Shown: positions 43,003-54,590, counted from the first letter of the stretch. The stretch is DNA of 64,000 bases from Amborella trichopoda (GCF_000471905.2 NW_006495778.1:3439641-3503640); one strand, 5' to 3'. A program made the numbers and translations. Notes: generated by a model from the sequence alone, not told the origin.

Positions 43003-45914
43003 GTGCATGCGCCACCCTATGGAAGAAGGTGTAAGGCGTACGATGTTAACGATCCACTCGAGATTGGTCGAATGCTACACCCCTTTCGAGGTTCTTGGTT
43101 GGGTGCCTCGATCTCATCAGGTTGTGAGACTGTGCGGCGATCCGGATTCAGGTCCCGCTCAATATCTCTCTCTTGGGAACCACGGTGCATGGGGTGCACG
43201 TGCGGACAGGTACCAACTAATGAGTGAGGATTGTGTGGTGTGAGGTGGTACTTACCTCATGGTGGGTCCGTACACTCTCAGGCGTTTTGCGAGCTCCCTC
43301 TTAGATCACGACGGAAAGCCCCCTAGTCTCCTAGTCTGAAACTGGTTCGGCTTTAGCCCCCTCTGCTTGCACTTTGCGGCTCACGAACACACACACATAA
43401 GGTTGCCAGACAAGTGGATCACAAGACCCTAACTTGTCATTAGAGATATATAGAACGGTGGGATGATACAAGACTATTTGCCAATTCGATGGCCGTTTGA
43501 TGCCATCTTGTCAAATGCCCTCACATAGGCATATGAACAAAATAAATGAAATGAACAACTATAACCAGATGTTGTGGATGAGATGATGATAGAGGAGATA
43601 GTGTGGGCATTGAGAAAATAGATAAAAGGGAGGAATTTCATAAGAGATGGGAAAGAGAGAAAAGGGAGAAGGAGAGAGAGAAGAGTAAGAGAGAGAGAGA
43701 GAGAGAGAGGCTGAGAGGGAGAGTCGGGCAAGAGAGAGAGGAAGGGAGAAAGAGAGAAGAAGGAGAGAAAGAGAGAAAGAGAGAGAAGAAAGAAGAAGAG
43801 AAGAGAGAGAAGAGAATGGACCTACAACTTAGCTGTCAGTCGAGCTTAGAGAGAGAAAAATCGGGAGAGAAAAGAAAGAGGGGGAAGAAAGAGAGAAAGA
43901 CATAGGGAGAGAGAAGAAAGAGAGAGGAAGAGAAGGAAAAGAGAGAAGAGACCGACAGCTTCAGTCTTAAAGAGAGGGAGAGCGATAGAGAGAGAAGAAA
44001 GAGAGAGAAAGAGAAGAAGAGAGAGAAAGAGAAGAGGAAAGAGGAAGAGAAGAGAAGAGAGAGAGAAAGAGAGAGAAAGAGGAGAAGAGAAGGAGAGAAG
44101 AAGAGATGAGAGAGAAGTAGAGAGGAGAGAAGATAAAGAAGAGAGAGAGACAAAGAAGAAGGGAAGAGAGAGAGGAGAGAGAAGAAAGAGAAGGAAAAGA
44201 GAGAAGAAGGGAGAGGAAAGAGAAGAAGAGAGCTGCAAGCCCGATTGACCATGAGGGAGAGAAAGAAAGAGAGAGAAGGGAAGAGAGAGAAAGGAGAGAG
44301 AAGAGGGGTTATCTAGTGAGCTTCTGAAACCGAATTGGCTGCTAGGCCGGAAGTGGTAAATCCCAAATAAGAAGGCGGAGGTTTCAAGTGAGAAGTACGA
44401 AGTTCTAGGGGTAGTGGCTTATGGAGAAAGTTCACTCTCTCCTCTCATGGAGTGAAAAGGGGTAGTGGAGAATATTGCCAAACCAAGGGAAAAATCAATT
44501 GAAATCTTAAGCTTGGGGGACAAATCTCATTAATTTCTCCTCCTCTTGGGAGTTAGGGTTACAAATGCTTATATAACACTCCTTTAGAAACAATGGTGGA
44601 TGCTCAAAACTAACTAAAGCTGCTAAAAACATATATTTTCTATGAATTAAATTTGCATCCCGTTTTTGAGGCAAAATGACTATTTTGCCGTTATCCACAA
44701 CTTTGAAAATGGAAAGATGGTTCCCAAAAAGGGGCCATTGGCTATGGTAGTCATCCGGAACCCGTTTTGGGTCTTTCCGGCAACCTTTCAGTGAAAAGAA
44801 TGTTGCGAAAGTGATGGTCTTGGCAAGACGATCATTTTGACATATCTTTCGATCCTCAAATCGAAGTATTGAGATCTTGGTGAAATTTGTCAAAGAATAG
44901 AGATTTTGCGATGTTAGATCTTAGATCTAGTCCATTTCATAGGGTTTCAGATTGATCTTTCCATCGTAGAATGACTGGGAAGTCATCACGGTCGTTTTGT
45001 GACAAGAATGGCTCAATTTAATGGTCGGAAATCCACTTTTCGAATTGGGGAAATTGACCGGAAGCCGCAAAATAACCTTTAGTGTGACCTCGAAATACAG
45101 CCTTTTCGATCACTTATCACGTATGATGTTTACTTTGGATCGAAGTCTTTGACATCATGGTCGCAAACGGACCCGTTTTCAAGTCGATCCGAGGTCAGGG
45201 CTTCGTGATATGACTGTTTGATTGAAGAGATCTCGTCTTTGAAAAAATCTGTAAAGCATGAGTTTTCTTAAGTGGATTCTTTTTAAGATTTCTTCCATCT
45301 TGGGTCGTGTCATGGGTCGTGCTACATATCAAAAATGTACATAGCAATGAGACGAAGATCCTCCTAAAATTTGAGCTCGATCCGACTTAAGATGAAGAAG
45401 TTATGACCTTTCAAAGGTGATCCCGAAATCATATTACACATTTTCCATAAATGGTAACTGGTTCACCAAGGGGGTACTGGCATAGTGCGTAACCCACCCT
45501 TTTTGGGTAAGTTGGTCACAAGATGGTCCAGTAGTGTCCGAACGAGTAGAAATTTGGCATTTAGGTTTTCGGACCTTCTGAATCCAATAAAAGTGGTTTG
45601 GTGTTCAGCTGAAGCTCCAATGATAGGGCTGTAGTTATGAGGCGCATTTTCGGTATGCTAGAGGCCAAACCTGAAAAACTAGTTTTGATCCTAATCTACC
45701 TTAAAGCCATTGAATCACGACGAAACTTGGCGGAGTCAAGCGCTACCTCCACATGCTCTTTCAGACCGATCTATTGCCTTTCAAATCAGATCAGGGTTTA
45801 GTTCAATAATGTTTTCGTGGTCTGCAGGCATTTTGGGGCCTGCGGGCCTAGGATGCGATTGGCTTCCTCCTTATTCATATCAGGGATACAAGTGTTGAAA
45901 AATACCCTAAAACA
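43003..45914 (+). mobile_element. Family B repeat, copy 2, nested in the LTR element
   Basis: Collinear with 9495-13064. Shared blocks are CTTGGTTGGG-GCCTCGATCTCAT, GGTACCAACTAATGAG, a purine tract, AAACCAAGGGAAA, GATCGAGGTCATATGACTGTTTGAT-like phrases, and the end GAAAAATACCCTAAAA. Its purine tract is less than half as long as in copy 1. It ends 27-33 bases before the 3' LTR of the host element. Probable solo LTR; ends approximate. Confidence 0.65.
43640..44315 (+). repeat. Purine (GA) tract in family B copy 2
   Basis: About 0.67 kb of AGAGAGA-type sequence, with two short interruptions (about 43818-43845 and 43950-43970) containing ACAGCTT/CTTAGCTGTCAG. It corresponds in position to 9880-11430. 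Overlapping frames are low-complexity artefacts. Confidence 0.9.
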
Positions 45915-45940
45915 GTTCTCTATGAGTGAAGCATCTGAGG

Positions 45941-47600
45941 TGGTTTTGTTGGGTGTACTTTTATCATAAACATTACTAGATACATTGATCAAATTACTAA
46001 TGGCTCATCCTTTGCCCTTGAAAGGTATAAACACTAAGTCTCAATGAGAGACAAAGAATAAACCACTTAAAGACATGCAACGAACATACGATGGATAACT
46101 ATGGTTCTTATTAATGCCATTTAAGCGAGCTTCGTTTGATCATGTTCAGAGTATAACATAGTCTATGGATCTTGGGATTAGACTAAGGACTATCAAAGAG
46201 GCAATCTCAAGTTGCCTAGAGATGGCTTCACCCATCTCTGTCTCAACAGCAGTCTCAAGCTGCACAGAGATGGCTTCACCCATCTCTGTCTCAACAGAAG
46301 TCTCAAGCTGCACAGAGATGGCTTAACCCATCTCAGTCTAAACGACAGTCTCAAGCTGCCCAGAGATGGTTTAACTCATCTTAGTTATAATGACAATCCC
46401 AAGCTGCCCAGATATAGCTTAACCCATCTTAGTATCAACGATAATCTAAGGCTGCCCAGAGATGACTTAACTCATCTCAGTCTCATCGGTAGTCTCAAGC
46501 TGCCCAAAGATGGCTTAACCCATCTCAGTCTTAAGGATAGTTTAACGCTGCCCAGAGATGGCTAACCCATCACAGTCTCAACGACAGTCTAAAGCTGCCT
46601 AGAGATGGATTAACCAATCTCATTCTCAAGGATAGTCTTAAGCTGCCTAGAGATGGCTTAATACATCTTAGTCTTATGGACAATCTAAAGTTACCCAAAG
46701 ATGGCTTAACCCATCTCATCCTCAAGGACAGTTTAAAGTTGCCTAGAGATGGCTTAACCCATATCAGTCTCAAGGATAGTATAAATTGGTCATGGATAGC
46801 GTAATCCATCTCATTCTATAAAAGTCTTGAACTATGACTGAACCCATTGTCAGTATCATTGTCCGACAGTTAAAGCCTTAAAAGCTTTACGGATTGTATG
46901 GCCAATAGGTTACAATAAAAGGGGGATTGTTTCTTCGAAACAAGGAATTCTCTCATCAAATTAGCACTGTTGAATTCTGGGCCCCTTGCTTTAACACCCT
47001 TAAAAGGTGTAGCATGGATTGAAGTGAACACGAAAGTGGTTGCAGTTCACTGAACAACCATAGTTTAGCACTATAAAAAGGGGTACTTCTCAATTAAAGA
47101 GGAGGTCGCACTTTTTTTATAGACACGGTCTAATAGAGAAAGCGTTCTTCAGAGGTTTTACTTCGATAAAAACCAAGAGTAGAAAAGAGTGACATTCAAG
47201 ATACAAAGAGAGAGAATCGTTTCCTACGACTCATTTGAGACCCGTTCTCTTAAGAAGACCGGACTCGAAGGATAACATGTCACTACATATATCTACATGT
47301 ATATGGGCTGATATGCCCTCGATGTTATCTTTTTCCTTTCACATGTTTGTATTTTCTTTTGTAGTAACGAATGTGTAGGTTTCAAAGGTGCTGAACTTAT
47401 TTTAATTCTTCAAGTCGATGTAAAATGCAATAGAGGATTAAACCTTTGGAATTGCTCAGTACCAGTATAAATAATAAAGCCTTTGTTTTTTATATGAAGT
47501 GCATGGGTGAGTTTGGCCATGAATGTGATTCTCTGGTTTTCTAGCTGGAGTCTAATGTTTGTCTAAACATTCTCACATTTCTTAACGCATCTACATTTCA
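45941..47600 (+). repeat. 3' LTR of the TR-GAG-like element
   Basis: Matches the 5' LTR from TGTTGGGTGTACTTTTATC (45947) to the end CTACATTTCA at 47600. It lacks about 290 bases present in the 5' copy but has more minisatellite units. Confidence 0.85.
46205..46860 (+). repeat. 48-bp minisatellite, ~13-14 units (3' LTR)
   Basis: The same AGAGATGGCTTAACCCATCT unit as in the 5' LTR, but with five to six more copies. Open frames on both strands with a 16-residue period come only from the repeat. Confidence 0.9.
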
Positions 47601-47605
47601 GATCG

Positions 47606-48640
47606 ACCTTGCGTTTTCTTTATTGAGTGTATCTAATGGGTTGTACTCCTCATATGGTTGTCAAGTCACCTACAACAAAAATAACACAATAAACTTATTT
47701 GTATTTGCCTTTCATAAATTATCTACAATTATATAAGCACACAAGCAACCACTGACCATGTCTGTATTTGCCTTTGATAGATTACTTACAATTACATAAT
47801 CGCTCGAGAATATCACTAACCATGTTAATTAAGATGTCATCAAATATTATTAATGAGTCTTTGTTGCGTGGTTGTTTCTTCCACGTGCAAGCTCTAGGGT
47901 GATAATTGTATCCTTGGTGCCTAGAGCTGGAAAATGCTCATAGACCCAATGCTGCATAAAAAATAACTAAGCAATTAATTAGAAGCTAAAGAAATTGTAA
48001 AGCTCTAAATATTGACTATAAAGATAGTGAAAATTACTTGTAGTACTACTGCTGACCCACTAAAATGTGTTTCCCCGTCCATGACCTTAGATAAGGAATG
48101 ATGCAAGAAGGCAAGCACTGCAACACCCCATGCATACTTCCCTGCCTCATTGAGATCTCAGAACATTTGTAGGTAAATTGTAAGCGTTAATCCTTGAGAT
48201 GACTCAGCAAATATAGTTGTGTCAACTAAATAAATGAGATAAGCTCAAGTCTGTTGAGGCAGTTTTAATTGGTAAGCTTTTTGGTAGTTGCGCGAATTTC
48301 ATCCTCAACCAAGCATGTTTAAGGCGGGTTAACTTATCACCTTTAGGGAAATCTCCCAAATACTCCTTGATGAAAGTCCTGTGGTTTTTAAGTCTGATGC
48401 CTTTTATAGGCTCACTTATTGCAGGTATCCTTGTCACACATCGTACAGGGTTGGAGTCATTTCATCAACGGTTAAGCGTGTAGTATTTGTCACCTTGCAC
48501 CATTTTCCTATAAGGCCCTCAGTAGTCTGCAATCGATATGGGAGACTCCAATGTCTATCAATGAGCTCAATCTAGTTTTTTCAACCAAGGCTACCTGTCA
48601 TGGATCTATCTCCCATTTTCCTAGGGTCTTAGTTGAATTA
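47606..48640 (-). pseudogene. MULE-2 PMD gene, N-terminal and middle part
   Basis: Read downward from 48640: RHWSLPYRLQ, DEMTPTLYDV (about 48430-48465), then TRIPAISEPIKGIRL, FIKEYLGDFPKGDKL and RLKHAWLRMKFAQLPK (about 48280-48420). NEAGKYAWGVAVLAFLHHSL with GETHFSGSAVVLQ follows at about 48030-48150. After a probable intron comes MQHWVYEHFPALGTKD (about 47920-47965). A further block after acceptor TTTTTGTTGTAG (about 47680-47695) reads PYEEYNPLDTLNKENARSI. These are PMD signatures in order. The last block stops at 47606 against the LTR element and continues at 36267. Stops are present. Confidence 0.8.
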
Positions 48641-49175
48641 TTAATATGAAAATTCTTTCTCCTGAAATGAAGTTCAATAAGAATGACAATAGTTATTAAC
48701 AATAAAAGAATTACCTAATTAATGTAAATCATGAACTAAAGTAAATAGACCATCGTATATTTTACCTTTGATCAGACGAAGCGGATGGGTCCCTTGCTCC
48801 TCTTAGCTATTCTAGGTCTTGTATCGCTAAATCTATTTATATTATCAGAGTTTTACATGTGGACAACACATCAATTAAGAAAATTTGTACTTATGAATTG
48901 GCAAAAATAACCACAAGTGGATGCTCCAACAAAAAAAGAGAGAAAACGAATTAAGAGATTATGTACATATGAATTGGCCCATTCAAAACCAATTATGGTG
49001 CTCTGGTATAAAAGAAACAAACATAAGTGTATGTGCCCCAAAAGCGCAAAATGAACATAAGTGGAACAAACACCATAAACAAACACCATTAATATATGTA
49101 CTAACAAAATTTCCTACAAGTGGGTACTACAAATTGAAAAGATAGAATAAAGAAGATAAGTACAATTATGTACCT
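48641..49175. other. Interval between MULE-2 transposase and PMD genes
   Basis: AT-rich, with no convincing PMD start codon. A repeated phrase GTACATATGAATTGG or GTACTTATGAATTGGC occurs near 48888-48905 and 48960-48980. The PMD 5' end should lie in or next to this interval. Confidence 0.45.
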
Positions 49176-51347
49176 TCAAGTGGGTTCTTTACATGTTACC
49201 CTATTGTACCAGTTCCTTTGCACCGACTATAGTGAATAGGTCGCATTGGTACTTCCTACGACTCGATGCACTTCTTTTTAAGTCAGTCAGGGGTCATCTT
49301 GAGTGAGGTTGAAGTACTCTTATTCCATTTGGAGGAACTTGTCCATGTATACGTCCAGATACATCGATCAAGGTAACTGACATGATAGGTTCGGAATATG
49401 TTTAACGAAACTTTGCAACCCATGAAATAGTCTTCACAATAGTCAATGAGATCTCTATTCATCCATTGAAGGCTTTTACAAGCATGCTTGTAGGGCAAAC
49501 CCATTATTTGCCAACCCCGACATTCACATTCTCATGCAATTAGATTTATGTTACAATGCGTGTGATCACCCCTTGCTTCAAACACTACTCCAATTGATAC
49601 AATGACCCTAACAAAAAGGGATTGCCTTATGATCTTTATCAGTTTGTCTTGAGCATGTGGGGTAAGTGTTGTAGTCCAGGTTTTAGCTTCCAAGTTGTAA
49701 GTGGCCATTAGTTTCATGATTTGTTCCTTAATCAAGTCAACGCACTGAAGAATTGGCATGTCTCGTGCATTTAGAATCCAATTGTTATATGACTCAGCCA
49801 CATTGGTTGTTACTTGGTCATATCGCTTATATCTAAAGTGTGGCCCAATGGTCTGGCAATGATTTCATGAACCATTTGAATGCGTCATAAAAAATTGATC
49901 TAATTTCACTCATCTTCTCAAAATACTCTTGCAGCCTGTATGCTCTACATGCTCCAATAAAGGATTTTACAATTGCCTTCTTAATATCATTAAGTATGTG
50001 TTTTATTTCCTTCTTGAATATCTTTGCTAAATGACGCTCATAGAAGCCATGATGGGCATTCTAAAAAACTTGACAGACAGCAGCAACTAGACCAGGGTGT
50101 CTATCTGACAAAAAAATGATTTCACGATCTGTCCCAATAGCAATCTTAAGAGATTTCATAAACTATAACCAATTATCGGTACTTTCGGCATCCATAATGG
50201 CTAATGCAATGGGAAATATTTTTCCTTCCCCATCAAGTGAGTTGGTAGCAAGTAGAATCCCAAGGTATCGTGCCTTTACTGATGTCCCATCGAGAAATAG
50301 AAGTGAATGACATTCATTTTTAAAGCCATGTATTGAGCCATAAAATCTTAAGAATAATCGACGAAATCTACCATCTTGCATACTTGTCCTATCGCATAAC
50401 TACCAGGATTCGTCTACATCTCATGGTTTACATATGCGGGTAACTGGCTGTACACCCCCTCTTGCGAACCATGTTTGTCTTTGATGGCCGTTTCTTTCTT
50501 TTGCTAAGCTTGCAATAGGGTAATCATAGTCTCAAGACAAATCATTCATGATTTATTTATCCTTATAATGCACAGTGTCACTAAATTTATCCTTGATTAA
50601 TGATGCAACAAATTTTTGAGATGTTATTCTCTGTACATCATTGCTTGTCCCAATATTATACGAGTGTTCTTTTTTCCATGTTTTGATGCTAAAAACATTA
50701 GTCTTGTATATCTCCCATTTGCATCCATCACCATTGCATTTCTCCATTATGCGATATCCCTCATTATTAACAAAAACGATATGTAAAATGTTGTATTCTA
50801 GCAAGCTTGCTAAGGGCTTCTTGGAAGTTCTCTAAAGATTCAAACTGCTACCCTATTCCAGTAAGTACATCCTCTCATGAACTAAGCAACCTTGGTGAAT
50901 TGCTTTGTTTGAAACTAGAGACCAAAATATTAGATGATTGGGGGGGTCTGACCTCTTCGATTGCCCTAATATTACATGAAGTACTTCCACCCCTATGTTC
51001 ACTCCCATCAAATACATAGACGAACACATTATTCTCACTTTCATATGCGTTCAATATCCTCTCAATAGCATCGTCAATAAATCGTTCACAGTAAAACTTC
51101 TATTTATCGGGACAAAATACCCCATTGGTATCAAGTGGATGTCAAGTGAGAACTACTATGCTACGTATCTTCGCATGTCATCTAACCTAGTTCTACTATC
51201 AATCATAAATGTACATGCATCACCACAAATATAATTTAAAGTCTCATCGACACTTGATCGAAGTTCTCCACCAAAAATACAATAAATCAATCTGCTATCG
51301 CCCTTTTTTTTTGTCCCGCACAAGATTTGCAATATGTTACACTCCAC
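49176..51347 (-). pseudogene. MULE-2 transposase
   Basis: Read downward from 51347: a PB1-like N-terminal block (CIFGGELR, NYICGDACTFMID), then a zinc-binding block (EKCNGDGCKWEIY and EHSYN) at about 50620-50760. The DDE core is at 50163-50381, with LFLDGTSVKARYLG; unlike MULE-1, the first catalytic aspartate is present. AESYNNWILNARDMPILQCVD follows at about 49735-49800, then a SWIM finger end (GLPYKHAC, its cysteine changed to tyrosine) at 49480-49504. A zinc knuckle (RCKGTG, NRVTCKEPT) ends at a TGA at 49176-49178. Many stops and frameshifts. The PMD gene lies 0.5 kb downstream on the same strand. Confidence 0.85.
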
Positions 51348-52347
51348 ACACTGCGTTATGTCTTAATACTGGCCTTGAACTTGCCCAAGTTTGGTAGGGC
51401 TCAAGCTAGATTGTTTTTTCAAACATCTACAAATAAATTTTAACAAGAGGTAGGCATGTTGTTGGGGCGTATAAAGCCTACAAAAACAAGAGCTACTACT
51501 AAAGTTAACAAGAGCTAGGCATTTTTTTTTTTAATGAAAAACTAAATTTCAACAAGCGAAAGAGGATGGATCATCAAATCAGAAACAATTCAAGCATAGA
51601 AAACCAACATAAAATAGATAGAACGAAACAAACCCAAAATTTACTACCACCAAGAAAATTCAAGCCCTAAATGAGAATAGAGAAAAAGTGACAAACTCCA
51701 TAACACATTCAAAAACTTCAACAAATCTTAAGCCATGAACAATCCACTGAGATCAAATGACTTAACGATTTTCAATCTTTCTAGATTTTCGCAACTAAGA
51801 AACAATTCATGCAAAGACAACCAACAGGAAATAGATACAACAAAAGAAACCCAAACTTTACAACCAGCAATGACATTTAATCCCTAAAATTACAATAAAG
51901 AAAAAAAGGTTTTAACAGAGAGGATAATCGAGAGGATAACCGAGAGGATAAACATGAAAAAATAGAGAGGATACCACATTCAAGCCAATAGAGAAAAAAT
52001 TACAGTAGAGAAATTTTTTTTTAGTGCCAATAACATTCAAGCGCTAAAGGTTACCACATTCAAACCAATCATCTATTCTTTTAAATAGGTTTAACAGAGA
52101 GGATAATCCTGAGTGAGAAACAGATGCATACTGTCTTAATTTCTTCTCTCCAATTTAAATCCTCAATGCGTGCACGAAGTTGCATCAATACTTTGCCTAA
52201 ATATAATCCAAAAAGGTAAAATTTCATGTAGGATCAAAGAGAAAAGCAGATGGAAATGTAAAAATTGTTGGAAAAGAGAATTAGCTATATATTTTTTTAA
52301 TAAGAAATAAATAAAATACTCTTTTACACCTTTAATGGGGCTAATTC
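51348..52347. other. Upstream of MULE-2 transposase
   Basis: AT-rich sequence without recognised genes. ACAGAGAGGATAATC-GAG occurs near 51915-51930 and ACAGAGAGGATAATCCTGAG near 52093-52112, and ACCACATTCAA-CCAAT occurs twice (51972-51990 and 52051-52067). This suggests a ~120-170 bp duplication. The right end of MULE-2 should be here or in the gap, but I could not find it. Confidence 0.45.
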
Positions 52348-52464
52348 NNNNNNNNNNNNNNNNNNNNNNNNNNNNNNNNNNNNNNNNNNNNNNNNNNNNN
52401 NNNNNNNNNNNNNNNNNNNNNNNNNNNNNNNNNNNNNNNNNNNNNNNNNNNNNNNNNNNNNNNN
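52348..52464. other. Assembly gap (117 Ns)
   Basis: All 117 positions are N. The true length is unknown. Sequence on the two sides is AT-rich and short reading frames spanning it are meaningless. Confidence 0.99.
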
Positions 52465-52804
52465 ATATAAAAATTAGATTGTTAGGAAAATATGAGAGAG
52501 AGAGGTGGAAAAGGGGCAAAGGTTAAGGGAGGATTTTTTTTTCTTTGTTCTTCTTTTTTTTTTGAGTTGGGGGAGGGAAGGGTATTTGCAAGAAAAGGTA
52601 TATTTGGTGAAAAAGTTATTAAGAAAAATTTTGTTGGGGAGAGATTGCATAGAAACTCTAGTTTAGCTGGTTTTATGCTAGTACTCCAAGCTACAGTTTG
52701 GCCACGAGCAAAACTGTTGGGGCACCAAATACTTTTAGATTGCATTTATGGGTACTGCACAGGTACTTGCAGTAGCAACTAAAACAATAGTAATGGACGA
52801 TGCT
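52465..52804. other. Spacer with a possible old MITE arm
   Basis: The phrase GGGAGGGAAGGGTATTTGCAAG, then AAAAGTTATTAAGAAAAATTTTGTTGGGGAGAGATTGCATAG (in pieces), loosely resembles the right arm of the GGGAAAATT-family MITEs. No partner arm was found because of the gap. No gene seen. Confidence 0.35.
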
Positions 52805-52813
52805 TATTGATAA

Positions 52814-53503
52814 GGGAAAATTACAAAACCCCCTTCAAGTATACTATCTACGCAACTTACCCCCTAGCTAATCTTTCCTCTCACTTTTTTCCCACAACCA
52901 TCTTTCCTCACAAAAACCCCCAATCCAAACAAAGAAAAAAAAACTAAACTACCCCCCTCTCTCTCCTCGTGGCTTTTACCCATGACTCTCTCCCCATGCA
53001 CTTCGGCAGTCCATTTAAATGCTCCGGCAATGAAGACATGCACTTCGACAATGCAAGGACTCGCTCCGACAGTACACCTTCTGGAGCCATAACACTCCGA
53101 CGGTTGAATAGGTCGTTCTGACAATGAGGACAGATGCTCTGGTAGTACAAAGACGTGCTCCGGTAGTACACCTTCTGGTGCCACAGCGCTCCGGCGGTTA
53201 AATAGGTTGCTCCGGCAATAAAGACAAGCGCTTCGGTAGTACAAATACACGCTCCGACAGTACACCTTCTGGAGCCACATCGCTCCGGCGGTTAAATTGA
53301 TCTCTCCGGCAATACGCTACTTGGGATCGTCAATTGACTTTTTTTTTGTAAAGAAGGGCATTTTTGTCCAAAAAATAACCACTTTTTACATTGGGGGGTT
53401 TTTTCGAGGAAAGGTGATTGTGGGGAAAAAAGTGAGGTGAAAGGTTAGCTGGGGGTAAGCTGCATAGATAATATACTTTGGGGGGGGTTTTTATAATTTT
53501 CCC
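52814..53503. mobile_element. Best-preserved GGGAAAATT-family MITE (690 bp)
   Basis: The left arm GGGAAAATTACAAAACCCCC and the reverse complement of the right arm (GGGAAAATTATAAAAACCCC) match over about 110 bases, including AGTATA-TATCTA-GCA-CTTACCCCC and CCTCACTTTTTTCCC. The 9-mers TATTGATAA (52805-52813) and TATTAATAA (53504-53512) agree at eight of nine positions. The centre has about fifteen GCTCCGGCAGTAC-like motifs, arranged partly as a longer unit containing GTACACCTTCTGGAGCCAC. There is no coding region. It fits a Mutator-type MITE. Confidence 0.92.
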
Positions 53504-53512
53504 TATTAATAA

Positions 53513-54590
53513 CATAAAAAAATTACCATTTCAATTTCATGATCTCCTCTACTAAAAATAAAGAGAACATTGAAGACTGTTGCAATTATAGAATATAACA
53601 TAATAACCCCTGTTCTTAAATCTTAGCCTTTAAGCTTTTTATTCGCCTAATCTCATCCCAAGGGTTTAAAAAACGGATCGGTGCCTTGGATTGGACACCA
53701 CAAAAACCCATCCGGATCGGTGAATCGGTGATTTGGATTGGGAATCATCTGAATTAGTCATATTCGGCCTTAAAAAACTCCAAAAAAATTATTAAAAATC
53801 ATTATAAATGTTGGTTTTTAAGAATCCAATAAGAAATGAGAGTATTGCGCTATTAACTTTAATTTTTTTGCATCAATATGTGAATATTGAGATGTTCTTT
53901 TATGTTTGAACTATTGTTAGCCATTAAATTCACTGTAAGATTAATCATCAAAGAAGTCAAATAATAAAAGAGTAGATCTTTCTAAAAAAATAAAAAAAAT
54001 AAAAGAATAGATGTAGATATAATTAAGGAAAGTATCACATAAAACACAACTTTTAGGTAGGTCCCAAGAATTAGTTAATCTGTAGAATGGAGTTTCATGC
54101 ATTCACTTTTAGTTATGCTCCAAATTTTCAAACAAGTATGACTTCGAAGCTCATCTAATACTTAGAGATAATATTCCTCAAAAGACGTATATGAAACTTG
54201 TATAATAACTCTCCCCGGAATTTTTTACATCCTCTCTTAAGGCCAAACCCATTTCAGTAAGGCAATACCTGCGACCGAAATACCATGTACTGATCTTGCA
54301 CTATCCAAATTGACAAAAGCCATGACACATGCTTAAATCACACATAATTCTTCAAAATTGTAGATCTCACAAAATTTAAGTATTTACTCATATACTCAAA
54401 CACGCTAATGACAAACTTTAAGTGTTTCCATCTAATGATAATCATGACAAAATTTAGGTGTTTCCATCTGATGATAACCATGTTTCTTGTCTGCAAAACA
54501 CCACAAAGAAAAATGGGATAAAATTAAAATCAAACTGCCAACATTAGATATTGAGTCCAAAAAATTATGACATAAACTTCAAACCACCTA
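53513..54590. other. AT-rich intergenic sequence
   Basis: No gene, RNA or clear repeat was found. A short duplication AAATTTAGGTGTTTCCATCTGATGAT occurs with small changes at about 54414-54440 and 54450-54475. Phrases with GGATCGGTG near 53675-53725 repeat twice. Confidence 0.5.

Larger units (their letters stand above)
36273..47600 (+). mobile_element. 11.3-kb LTR element with gag-like region and no visible pol (TR-GAG type?)
   Basis: Direct repeats of about 1.66 kb (36284-37946 and 45947-47600) flank a PBS-like site, a gag-like region and a possible antisense frame. I found no protease, RT, RNase H or integrase. It splits the MULE-2 PMD gene. GATCG occurs at 36268-36272 and at 47601-47605, and PMD reading is continuous if one copy is removed. 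However, the left LTR is then 11 bases longer than its clear homology start, and does not begin with TG. A family B copy (43003-45914) is nested inside. Original length was therefore about 8.4 kb. Confidence 0.75.

Noticed and set aside
43474..44252. Long reading frames in the second purine tract
   Set aside because: Same cause as in copy 1: low-complexity GA repeat.
46212..46809. Open frames with a 16-residue repeat (LPRDGLTHLS type) on both strands
   Set aside because: The 48-bp minisatellite is divisible by three, which keeps frames open. They lie within an LTR and have no start context or conservation.
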